Program-made: the position numbers and the translations under genes
Notes under the pieces: generated by a model
Told to the model about the DNA's origin: nothing
The model's input: only the letters and a program-made list of their open reading frames with translations
Database searches by the model: none
Assembly (NCBI RefSeq): GCF_016918505.1
Contig: NZ_JAFFPZ010000008.1
Span: forward strand, 62,001 to 126,000
Reading direction: 5' to 3'
From: Desulforhopalus vacuolatus
GTDB taxonomy: Bacteria > Desulfobacterota > Desulfobulbia > Desulfobulbales > Desulfocapsaceae
Length of the DNA: 64,000 bases
In this document: positions 52,679 to 60,222 of the stretch, in pieces
Numbering within the stretch: position 1 is the first letter of the stretch
How the letters are laid out: each line of letters begins with the position of its first letter

Positions 52679-53110
52679 TCAATCAAAACGGAATTTTTCA
52701 GCAATATTTTTCGCACCGACAGGCCCAATCCCCTTAATCTCAGAGAGAAACTGCGGCCCGTCTATTCTGCCGTGTTTCCTTCGCCAGGCGAGGATTGCCC
52801 GTGCTCTTTTCTCCCCAACCCCCTTCACCAGACACAACTCCTCTTCTGTAGCGGAGTTTATGGAGATTTTGCCAAAGAGAATTATATTAATCGCCCTGTT
52901 CTTCCTCAAGGAGTCGTCAATAATAATTTTTTGCGGGTTGTCGAAACTGTCAGAGAGCCGAAACCAGCCAATAAAAAGGAGAGCAAAACAAAGCAGCATC
53001 AACACCAGCCAGTGATTTTCTTTTTCCCAAAAGAGTTTTTCATCGGGAATTGAGCCCGTTTCACTTTCGGGCTTTTCTTGTATTCCTTGAGGGGACGGGG
53101 TACATTCCAT
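52679..53110 (-). CDS. Membrane-anchored helix-hairpin-helix (ComEA-like) protein
   Basis: 143 residues. Cytoplasmic N-terminus (about 1-33), one membrane segment (WLVLMLLCFALLFIGWF), a linker, and a double HhH domain: SINSATEEELCLVKGVGEKRARAILAWR and IKGIGPVGAKNIAEKF. ComEA-type HhH domains bind DNA non-specifically; in competent bacteria ComEA pulls DNA into the periplasm. No comEC or pilus genes are here, so uptake is not implied. It heads the miaA-recJ operon. Confidence 0.8.
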   Translation of the reverse strand: MECTPSPQGIQEKPESETGSIPDEKLFWEKENHWLVLMLLCFALLFIGWFRLSDSFDNPQKIIIDDSLRKNRAINIILFGKISINSATEEELCLVKGVGEKRARAILAWRRKHGRIDGPQFLSEIKGIGPVGAKNIAEKFRFD

Positions 53111-53268
53111 GGCGGAAAACAGCGGGATTCCCGGAAGCGGGAAAGATTCACATCAGAGGACCTTGAAACAGCCTGCATTTGAGCGAAAGACTGATTCTTT
53201 GATGTCCCCAACAGTTGAAAACAACAATACAGGATAATCCTGAAAACTCTTATCATTATGCAGGATAG

Positions 53269-53745
53269 ATGCAAAAAGTCAAACCTTTTAATATAGTGCT
53301 TGTTGAACCTGAGATTCCTCCCAACACCGGCACTATTGCCCGCCTCTGCGGAGCAACAGACACTGTTCTGCACCTTGTGCGCCCTCTCGGTTTTTCCACC
53401 GATGATAAACATCTCAAGCGCGCCGGACTTGATTACTGGAAATTTGTCAACATTGTCTACTGGGACAGTTTTGCGCAGTTTCTTACTGCCACCGAGGAAA
53501 ATCTTCTCTACTTTTTTACCACGAAAACTGCACAAATTTACAGTGAGGTAGAATATCCTTCCGGAGCATATCTTGTCTTCGGAAAGGAGACGAAGGGACT
53601 CCCAAAAGAGATACTTCAGGGCCACCGTGACCGATGTTGTACTCTGCCAATGAGCAATCCTCACATCCGCAGCCTGAATCTTGCCGTATCCGCCGGAATT
53701 GTTCTCTATGAAGCTCTTCGGCAACGTGGTTTTGACAGGCAGTAA
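53269..53745 (+). CDS. trmL: tRNA (cytidine/uridine-2'-O)-methyltransferase TrmL
   Basis: 158 residues, SPOUT class. FNIVLVEPEIPPNTGTIARLC, LVRPLGFSTDDKHLKRAGLDYW, VFGKETKGLPKEIL and IRSLNLAVSAGIVLYEALRQ are the TrmL motifs with the knotted SAM site. It methylates the ribose of the wobble base in some leucine tRNAs. AGGA sits upstream. First gene of a plus-strand run with serC and rlmN. Confidence 0.93.
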   Translation: MQKVKPFNIVLVEPEIPPNTGTIARLCGATDTVLHLVRPLGFSTDDKHLKRAGLDYWKFVNIVYWDSFAQFLTATEENLLYFFTTKTAQIYSEVEYPSGAYLVFGKETKGLPKEILQGHRDRCCTLPMSNPHIRSLNLAVSAGIVLYEALRQRGFDRQ

Positions 53746-53791
53746 AATAAAATTGGACATTCAGCCCAACCTTTCTCACCGGAGATAATTC

Positions 53792-54880
53792 ATGAAAGAA
53801 CGAACCTTTAATTTTAGTGCAGGGCCCTCCACCCTGCCCGTCGAAGCTTTGGAAAAAGCCCGCGACGCGCTGTTTGATTTTGCCGGAACCGGTATTGGCA
53901 TCATGGAGATAAGTCACCGTTCCCAGGAGTTTTCAGCCTATATTCTTGAGGTGGAAGCCAATCTGCGGACACTGCTTGGAATTGCGGATAATTATAAAGT
54001 TCTCTTTCTTCAGGGTGGTGGTTCCAGCCAGTTTTTCATGGTGCCAATGAATCTGCTGCTCGATAAAGGAAAAAAAGCGACCTACCTCAATACAGGTGTC
54101 TGGTCGAAAAAAGCCATTGCCGAGGCAAGGCTTTTCGGCGAAGTAGCTGTTGGCTTTGACGGCAGTGCCGAGGGGTTTCATCGAGTACCGCGCCCCGATG
54201 AGTTTACGGTGTCTGAAGGCTCAGAATACCTCTATTATACCTCAAACAATACCATCTACGGCAGCGAATACAGTTACATTCCGCAGACTGAAACCATGCT
54301 GGTCTGCGACATGAGTTCGGATTTTCTCTCTCGTCCCGTGGATGTAAACCGCTATGGACTTATTTTTGCCGGAGCTCAAAAAAATCTCGGTCCGGCGGGT
54401 GTTACCATTGTCATTATCCGCGAAGATCTTCTTGAGCGGGCACCGCTGTCGGTTCCAACCATGCTGCGCTATAAAACCCATGCAGACAAAGGGTCAATGT
54501 TCAATACGCCGCCGGTGGTCAATATCTTTGTTGCCGGTGAGGTCTTGAAGCTGCTGAAGAAGAGTGGCGGGCTTGAGGCTGTACAGCAGCGAAATATGGA
54601 GAAGGCAGCCTTGCTTTATGAAGTGCTTGACTCGGGGGATTATTACCGTGGCTACGCGGAAAGAGAGTCACGCAGTCTGATGAATGTCTCTTTCAACCTG
54701 GCAACCCCTGAACTGGAAAGTAAATTTGTTGCTGAGGCACTGGCAGCCGGAATGAGTGGACTGAAAGGCCACCGGGATGCCGGTGGTTGCCGTGCCTCCA
54801 TCTACAACGCTTTTCCAAAGGAAGGCGTTGAACGGCTTGCTCAATTTATGACCGATTTTGCACAAAAGAATCCCGCATGA
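53792..54880 (+). CDS. serC: Phosphoserine aminotransferase
   Basis: 362 residues, class V aminotransferase for serine (and pyridoxal) synthesis. N-terminus FNFSAGPSTLPVEALEKA, LQGGGSSQFFMVPMNLL, DMSSDFLSRPVDV, PLP lysine in FAGAQKNLGPAG (near 197), and GLKGHRDAGGCRASIYNA. It overlaps rlmN by 4 nt, an unusual pairing that implies cotranslation. Confidence 0.95.
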   Translation: MKERTFNFSAGPSTLPVEALEKARDALFDFAGTGIGIMEISHRSQEFSAYILEVEANLRTLLGIADNYKVLFLQGGGSSQFFMVPMNLLLDKGKKATYLNTGVWSKKAIAEARLFGEVAVGFDGSAEGFHRVPRPDEFTVSEGSEYLYYTSNNTIYGSEYSYIPQTETMLVCDMSSDFLSRPVDVNRYGLIFAGAQKNLGPAGVTIVIIREDLLERAPLSVPTMLRYKTHADKGSMFNTPPVVNIFVAGEVLKLLKKSGGLEAVQQRNMEKAALLYEVLDSGDYYRGYAERESRSLMNVSFNLATPELESKFVAEALAAGMSGLKGHRDAGGCRASIYNAFPKEGVERLAQFMTDFAQKNPA

Positions 54881-55965
54881 TAAATTCATCAGAAAACAAC
54901 AAGACAGACCTGCGTAACCTCACCGAGGAGCAACTTGTCGCTTTTGCGGAAAGTCTCCATCAGCCGGCTTTCCGTGGCCGCCAGATCATGGCATGGCTTT
55001 ATCGCCCTGGCATTACGGACTTTTCTCAGATGACTGATCTCGCCAAAGAGTTTCGCGCTATTCTTGCTGAAAAGGCGTATATTTCACAGTTTAGCAACCC
55101 GCTGCTGGAGAAGGCCTCAGACGGTTGTGTGAAATTCGGTTTTCACCTCTTCGACGGGCAGATGATTGAAGCGGTTTTGATACCCGAACCCGATCGCAAT
55201 ACACTCTGTATCTCCTCACAGATTGGCTGCGCCATGGGCTGCACCTTCTGCCTCACCGGTACCATGGGTTTTATTCGCAACCTGACAACAGCGGAGATTG
55301 TAAATCAGGTTGTCGCCGCACGCGATTATCTTGCGGAGCAGCCACCGGAAACACTCATTGGATCGAACCGGGTGACCAATGTTGTTTTTATGGGTATGGG
55401 AGAACCGCTGAACAATCTGGAGAATGTTCTTGACGCCCTCTCCATAATGACAAACCAGAAAGGGATGAGTCTTACCACCCGCAAGCTCACCGTTTCAACA
55501 TGTGGTATTGTTCCAAAACTACCGGAGCTTGGAGAAAATACTTCATGCAATTTAGCGGTTTCTTTGCACTCTGTAAAAAATAGCGTGCGCAGTGAACTGA
55601 TGCCTGTCAACCGCCGCTGGCCGGTGGAAGAACTGCTCGATGCATGCCGCAATTATCCCCTGCCGAAGCGTAAGCGAATCATGTTTGAATACACCCTGCT
55701 TGAAGGTATTAATGATTCACCGACAGACGCCCTTCTCCTGGCAAAAAAACTGAGAGATATTCCCTGTAAAATCAACCTGCTGAGTTTCAACGCCTGCCCG
55801 GAACTGCCGTTCCGCAGCCCGCCACGGGAAAAGGTTTTACAGTTTCAAAAGATACTGCTTGATGCCCATTACACGGTTTTTATCCGCAGCAGTCGAGGCT
55901 CGGATATATCTGCAGCCTGCGGGCAGCTTGCCACAAAGAATCAGCAGGAGATCAAACAGGTCTGA
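54877..55965 (+). CDS. rlmN: Dual-specificity rRNA/tRNA methyltransferase RlmN
   Basis: 362 residues, radical SAM enzyme making m2A2503 in 23S rRNA and m2A37 in tRNA. Cluster motif CAMGCTFC (near 115), VVFMGMGEPLNNL, LAVSLHSVKNSVR, INLLSFNACPE, and the C-terminal resolving Cys in RGSDISAACGQL. Start overlaps serC. Intact by length and motifs. Confidence 0.95.
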   Translation: MINSSENNKTDLRNLTEEQLVAFAESLHQPAFRGRQIMAWLYRPGITDFSQMTDLAKEFRAILAEKAYISQFSNPLLEKASDGCVKFGFHLFDGQMIEAVLIPEPDRNTLCISSQIGCAMGCTFCLTGTMGFIRNLTTAEIVNQVVAARDYLAEQPPETLIGSNRVTNVVFMGMGEPLNNLENVLDALSIMTNQKGMSLTTRKLTVSTCGIVPKLPELGENTSCNLAVSLHSVKNSVRSELMPVNRRWPVEELLDACRNYPLPKRKRIMFEYTLLEGINDSPTDALLLAKKLRDIPCKINLLSFNACPELPFRSPPREKVLQFQKILLDAHYTVFIRSSRGSDISAACGQLATKNQQEIKQV

Positions 55966-56154
55966 GAGTTCTTAAATGTTCAGGGTACCCTTGAGAAAAA
56001 GCCGTCCCTGCCATGGAAAGATGTTGAAAGCATAATGAACAGTGCTTTTTTTATCGGGCGGAAATGGCTTACAGGTTATTTTCGTACCACACCTCTGCCG
56101 CTCTTAGAACTGGCCTTCTTCCGGCGGCAGAGGTGAAATTATTTTCAGGAAAAC
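55966..56154. promoter_or_regulatory. Leader with long inverted repeat upstream of the small protein and mpl
   Basis: A perfect 12-bp inverted repeat (CACCTCTGCCGC at 56090-56101 and its complement at 56124-56135) surrounds 22 bases and ends about 20 nt before the next start codon. It may be a regulatory hairpin or a terminator for rlmN, but no T-run follows. A GGGTACCCTTGA near 55983 faintly resembles the MITE end. Confidence 0.4.
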
Positions 56155-56343
56155 ATGATGGGAAACGTAACAGACAACGACAGAAAACAACGAAAAGTCA
56201 GCGAGGAGACTCTGCTTAAAGTTGCCAAAGAAATCGCTGTAAAATTTATTGAAACCGGACGGATAAACCCTGCGACATTCGACAGCGCGTTCAAAAATAT
56301 TTACCGCAGCCTTGAAGAGACGATTCGCGGAGAGAAGCAATGA
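56155..56343 (+). CDS. Small conserved-looking protein of unknown function
   Basis: 62 residues (ATGATG start with AGGA upstream). Mostly helical: KQRKVSEETLLKVAKEIAVK, FIETGRINPATFDSAFKNIY, RSLEETIRGEK. Its stop overlaps the mpl start (ATGA), so it is translationally coupled to mpl. The clear ribosome site and composition favour a real gene. No named family recognised. Confidence 0.7.
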   Translation: MMGNVTDNDRKQRKVSEETLLKVAKEIAVKFIETGRINPATFDSAFKNIYRSLEETIRGEKQ

Positions 56344-57785
56344 TGGATCTTGATCCACAACTCAACCACGCTCCCGACACAATCAAGCGCATTCACATCA
56401 TGGGTATCTGCGGCACCGGTATGGCCGCGCTTGCCGGCATGCTCCAGGCGTCCGGTTATGTGATTACGGGCAGTGACAGCCATATATACCCGCCCATGTC
56501 AGATTTTCTTTCCGGACTCGGGATTGAGATCATGTCGGGGTATTGCGCGGAAAATCTCCAGAGTCATCCAGATCTCGTCATTGTCGGAAATGTAATTACC
56601 CGTAAAAATTCAGAGGCCATTGCCCTCTCGCAGACCACTCTGCCCTACCTCTCTTTTCCGCAGGCCCTGGCCCACTTCTTCATTCGCGGCCGCACCTCGC
56701 TCGTAGTTGCCGGAACCCATGGTAAAACAACCACCTGTTCCCTGCTTGCCAGCACCCTTTTTCGTGCCGAACTTGACCCCACTTTCATGATTGGTGGAAT
56801 CGTCAAAGAATTCAACGCCAATTTCAGACTCGGTAAAGGAAAATACTTTGTTGCAGAGGGTGACGAATACGATACGGCATTCTTTGATAAAGAATCTAAG
56901 TTTCTCCATTATCGTCCTGAAATTGCGATAATTACATCCATTGAATTTGACCATGCTGATATTTTCGACAATCTCGACGAAATTAAGGCATCCTTTCGCA
57001 AATTTGTCCGCTTAATTCCCGAAAAAGGACTGCTCGTTGCCAACCTTGACGATCCCAATGTGGCGGAAATTGCCGCTGAAGCGAAGTGCGAGGTGCAGGG
57101 ATATGGACTGTACACAGAAAACAGCACGCTCTCCTGGGCTCTCGGAGAGATGAAGACACAGGATGGCACCACGGACTTTGCGGTGTATCGCGAGGGCCAG
57201 CTCTGGTCACGGCTCAAAGTGAAGATGGCTGGCAGGCATAATTGCCTCAACAGCCTCGCGGTAACAGCTGTCTTAAACCGTATTGGGCTTACTCCGGAAG
57301 AGATCAGCAACGGTCTTTCCACTTTTGCCGGTGTAAAACGTCGCCAGGAAGTACGGGGAGAAAAAGGCGGCGTCACTGTAATTGATGATTTTGCCCACCA
57401 CCCCACTGCCGTTCGTGAAACCCTGGCCGCTTTGCGCTCTGCCTGGCCCGGTCGCCGACTGATAACAATTTTTGAACCGCGAACGAACTCCTCCCGGCGG
57501 GCAATCTTTCAAAAATATTACGCCAGCGTGTTCGATTCCGCAGATCTTATTCTTCTCCGCGAACCACTTCCCATTGAAGGACTGGACCCCGAAGAGCTCT
57601 TCTCGTCAAGCAGGCTGGCCGCAGATCTGCGCCGTCGAGGACTCGATGCATTGAGTTTTTCAGACACCGACGCTATTCTTCATCACCTTATAAAAAGGCT
57701 GAAGAAAGGAGATGTTGTTGCAATTCTCTCCAATGGTGGTTTTGACAACATCCATGCCCGCCTCCTCGCTCAGCTTGACAGCTGA
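56340..57785 (+). CDS. mpl: UDP-N-acetylmuramate:murein-tripeptide ligase Mpl
   Basis: 481 residues, Mur ligase family, reusing the murein tripeptide in cell-wall recycling. IMGICGTGMAALAGMLQASG at the N-terminus, ATP-binding GTHGKTTTCSLLAS (near 127), YFVAEGDEYDTAFFDKESKF, and FEPRTNSSRRAIFQKYY. The D-T-A-F-F-D-K-x-S-K-F pattern separates Mpl from MurC. It follows the small protein with a 4-nt overlap and precedes tilS by 12 nt. Confidence 0.92.
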   Translation: MMDLDPQLNHAPDTIKRIHIMGICGTGMAALAGMLQASGYVITGSDSHIYPPMSDFLSGLGIEIMSGYCAENLQSHPDLVIVGNVITRKNSEAIALSQTTLPYLSFPQALAHFFIRGRTSLVVAGTHGKTTTCSLLASTLFRAELDPTFMIGGIVKEFNANFRLGKGKYFVAEGDEYDTAFFDKESKFLHYRPEIAIITSIEFDHADIFDNLDEIKASFRKFVRLIPEKGLLVANLDDPNVAEIAAEAKCEVQGYGLYTENSTLSWALGEMKTQDGTTDFAVYREGQLWSRLKVKMAGRHNCLNSLAVTAVLNRIGLTPEEISNGLSTFAGVKRRQEVRGEKGGVTVIDDFAHHPTAVRETLAALRSAWPGRRLITIFEPRTNSSRRAIFQKYYASVFDSADLILLREPLPIEGLDPEELFSSSRLAADLRRRGLDALSFSDTDAILHHLIKRLKKGDVVAILSNGGFDNIHARLLAQLDS

Positions 57786-57797
57786 CTGGAACATCCG

Positions 57798-59243
57798 TTG
57801 AAACAGCCCGCCCGCACAACACTCATAGATCGCGTTCGCGCCACCGTGCACAAGGAGGCGCTCATCCAGAGCGGCGAGAGAATTCTTGTTGGAATCTCCG
57901 GCGGTTCAGACTCCGTTGCTCTGCTGCACCTCCTCACCGCTCTTGTTTCATCAGACCGTCTCCATGCGCTTTATGTGAACCATGGCCTGCGCCCGGAAGA
58001 GGCAAAAACGGAGACTGCCTGGCTGCAGACCTTCTGCCAGTACCTCAACGTACCATTTACCGCAGTCAGCGTCTCCGTTAAGACCTTTGCCGCAGAAGAG
58101 CATCGCTCTCTTGAGGATGCCGCCCGTATTTTACGTTACCGTAAACTGCAGGAATTCTGCACTGCCTGCAGATGCGACTCCATTGCTGTTGCCCATAATT
58201 CGGACGATCAGGTTGAGACGTTCTTTATTCACCTGCTGCGGGGAAGCGGTCTGCAGGGCCTTACGGGGATGCGCTACAGAAAGGGAAATATCATTCGTCC
58301 CCTGCTCGATATCTCCAAAAAAGAGCTGCAGAAGTATCTGCAGAAGCAGCATCTTGAATGGAAGGAAGACTCCTCCAATTCCGATCTCCGTTTCCTGCGC
58401 AATCGTATTCGCCTTAATCTTTTGCCCTCTCTTGAAAAAGATTATACACCTTCACTTCGACGTCAGATCATACAGTTAATCGATATACTTCATGTAGATA
58501 ATCATTTTCTGAACAGTGCAACAAAAGAGTGTTGGAAACGCAACGTAACAATGACAAAAGGGAAAAGGTTGAGGCTCACCCTCTCCTGCAGGCATTTTAT
58601 CCAGGAAGATCCTGCATTGCAGCGGCGAACGATTGAACAATGCTGCTGGCAGATGGGAACCCGACCGGATTATGAACAGATTGATGCAATACTGAAATTG
58701 ATGGGAAGAAAAACTTCCGGGGGAGAACTGCATCTGGAGAAGGGGCTGCGGGTGAACAGAAGCGGGGACGAACTCTTTTTTCACTACCCTCTGCCGAAGG
58801 GACAGAAGCGCGGTTCTGCAGAATCAGGCGCGGAGACTGGCTATCGCATTGAGGTGACACAACCGGGTCGTTTTGAGATCCCCGGCACGCAAAACGTTAT
58901 CAATTTTCGTCTCAAACATCGTGAAAATATCAGAGACAAGCACGAGTATCTTGACAGTCTGGAGCCTGAAGCCCTGAACCTTGATGCAGACAAACTGACC
59001 TTTCCTCTCTGTCTGCGCACCATGAGGCCCGGAGATCGTTTTACTGCCTGCGGTTCGGGTAAAACAAAAAAGGTGGCACGCTATTTCTCTGAAAAATCCA
59101 TCCCCGCTTTTATGCGCACCAGCTGGCCAATCATCACCAGTGCAGAGCGCATCGTGGCAGTGGCGGGCATGGAACTTGATACCTTTTATAAGGTAACCAG
59201 AGAAACACGTATCATTCTGGTGATAGAATACAGGGAACATTAA
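57798..59243 (+). CDS. tilS: tRNA(Ile)-lysidine synthase
   Basis: 481 residues from a TTG start with TGGA upstream. N-type ATP pyrophosphatase domain: PP-loop SGGSDSVALLHLL (34-46), AVAHNSDDQVETFFIHLLRGSGLQGLTGM; C-terminal TilS domain with TMRPGDRFTACGSGKTKKV. It converts C34 to lysidine in tRNA(Ile2). The last codons (YREH and stop) and the stop codon fall inside the left end of a MITE fragment (59233-59312), so the native C-terminus may have been replaced. Confidence 0.93.
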   Translation: MKQPARTTLIDRVRATVHKEALIQSGERILVGISGGSDSVALLHLLTALVSSDRLHALYVNHGLRPEEAKTETAWLQTFCQYLNVPFTAVSVSVKTFAAEEHRSLEDAARILRYRKLQEFCTACRCDSIAVAHNSDDQVETFFIHLLRGSGLQGLTGMRYRKGNIIRPLLDISKKELQKYLQKQHLEWKEDSSNSDLRFLRNRIRLNLLPSLEKDYTPSLRRQIIQLIDILHVDNHFLNSATKECWKRNVTMTKGKRLRLTLSCRHFIQEDPALQRRTIEQCCWQMGTRPDYEQIDAILKLMGRKTSGGELHLEKGLRVNRSGDELFFHYPLPKGQKRGSAESGAETGYRIEVTQPGRFEIPGTQNVINFRLKHRENIRDKHEYLDSLEPEALNLDADKLTFPLCLRTMRPGDRFTACGSGKTKKVARYFSEKSIPAFMRTSWPIITSAERIVAVAGMELDTFYKVTRETRIILVIEYREH

Positions 59244-59312
59244 CCAGCCAGTCTTCCTCTCAATCTTCTTCGTTACAGTCAAAAATTTACCCTCGGAATA
59301 TTCAAGGTACCA
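59233..59312. mobile_element. Deleted MITE copy overlapping the tilS 3' end
   Basis: GGGAACATTAACCAGCC followed by AGTCTTCC, ATCTTCTTCGTTACAGTC and AAAAATTTACCCTCG align with the left 70 bp of the 141-bp element; ATATTCAAGGTACC supplies the right end. The centre and most of the right arm are missing. It ends two bases before the yoeB stop codon. Confidence 0.65.
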
Positions 59313-59314
59313 CT

Positions 59315-59578
59315 TTAGTAGTGGTATCGGCAGGATATGACAGTGATATATTCTTTATCAACCGCATAGACCAGGCGGTTTGTATCATCAATTCTTCTTG
59401 ACCAAAAACCGCTGAGAGTCTCTTTTAGAGGTTCAGGTTTTCCAATACCCTTGAATGGATCGTTCCGTCTTATATCTTCCAAAAGCGTGTTCATTCGCTT
59501 GAGTGTTTTTCTATCTTGAGTTTGCCAATAAATGTAGTCTTTCCACGCTTCATCAGTCCAGGCGAGTTTTTTATTCAT
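59315..59578 (-). CDS. yoeB: YoeB/Txe-family toxin (ribosome-dependent mRNase)
   Basis: 87 residues, closely resembling E. coli YoeB: LAWTDEAWKDYIYWQTQDRK, GKPEPLKETLSGFWSRRID, NRLVYAV and the C-terminal CRYHY. Catalytic residues are in place (about Glu49, Arg68, His86, Tyr87). YoeB cuts mRNA in the ribosomal A site. Overlaps the antitoxin stop by 8 nt. Confidence 0.95.
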   Translation of the reverse strand: MNKKLAWTDEAWKDYIYWQTQDRKTLKRMNTLLEDIRRNDPFKGIGKPEPLKETLSGFWSRRIDDTNRLVYAVDKEYITVISCRYHY

Positions 59579-59825
59579 TTATCGTTTCTCTCTCAGTTGC
59601 TTTGCCCTTTTTATATTGAGCAATAGACTTTTCAAGGTGCCTGGCGTTTGAGGGAGATTTTAGAAGGTAAAACGTTTCCAAAATACTGTTGAAAGAATCG
59701 AGAGACATTACTACAGCGTCTTCGGCGTCACGACGAGTGATTACAGTGTAATCAGCATCATCAGTCACTTGATCCAGTATTGATTTCAGGTTATTTCTTG
59801 CTTCACTAAAATTTACTACTCTCAT
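59571..59825 (-). CDS. yefM: YefM-family antitoxin
   Basis: 84 residues, Phd/YefM fold. N-terminal DNA-binding part NFSEARNNLKSILDQVTDD and ITRRDAEDAVVMSLDSFNSI; C-terminal toxin-wrapping part YLLKSPSNARHLEKSIAQYK. GGAGG sits 7 nt before the ATG, a stronger site than the toxin's. YefM neutralises YoeB and represses the operon with it; a TTGTACAA operator-like site is directly upstream. Confidence 0.95.
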   Translation of the reverse strand: MRVVNFSEARNNLKSILDQVTDDADYTVITRRDAEDAVVMSLDSFNSILETFYLLKSPSNARHLEKSIAQYKKGKATERETINE

Positions 59826-59851
59826 TTGAGCCTCCTTACTTGACTTGTTTA

Positions 59852-59887
59852 TTGTACAAGTATAAGAAGTTCTGTTTATGTTGTCCA
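59852..59887 (-). promoter_or_regulatory. yefM-yoeB promoter and TGTACA operator
   Basis: On the minus strand TGGACA (59887-59882) and TATACT (59864-59859) are spaced 17 bp, a good sigma-70 type promoter. TTGTACAA (59859-59852) follows at once. E. coli YefM binds palindromes with TGTACA cores, so autorepression is expected. Confidence 0.7.
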
Positions 59888-60222
59888 GTAAATTGTGCAG
59901 GTTTATTCTTGGAATCGAATCTCGGTGCTAACCAGCGCCATGGGCAGTGCAATACGCCAAAATCAATAAACGCCATTCTTTCGATGTCTTTTTTGCAAAA
60001 CCAGAGCAGGCTGGTAGAGAGGAACAAAACTTCACTGGTAAACGTGTTGCACTTCTTACTTGAATTCAGTGGTCAACCTGGGGAGGAAGTCTTCTCCCTG
60101 TAACCTCACAGGATGTACCTCCGTTTCTGTTGGTCCGCTATCCCTTCAGACACGGACCAAATTGCTGTGGATGTTTATGTACCTTTGTTTAGAAAAACCC
60201 AACATACTGTAAAATGAAGTTA
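59888..60222. other. Intergenic region between yefM and selB, no gene called
   Basis: Open frames on both strands (59840-60103 plus, 59836-60027 minus) have no ribosome site or recognisable similarity. A search for a selC tRNA next to selB found no tRNA-like cloverleaf here. Confidence 0.4.

Noticed and set aside
55982-55993. GGGTACCCTTGA after rlmN as another MITE end
   Set aside because: It differs from the element ends by an inserted base and lacks any adjoining element sequence.
59888-60222. Possible selC tRNA next to selB
   Set aside because: No tRNA acceptor, T-arm or anticodon pattern was found on either strand.
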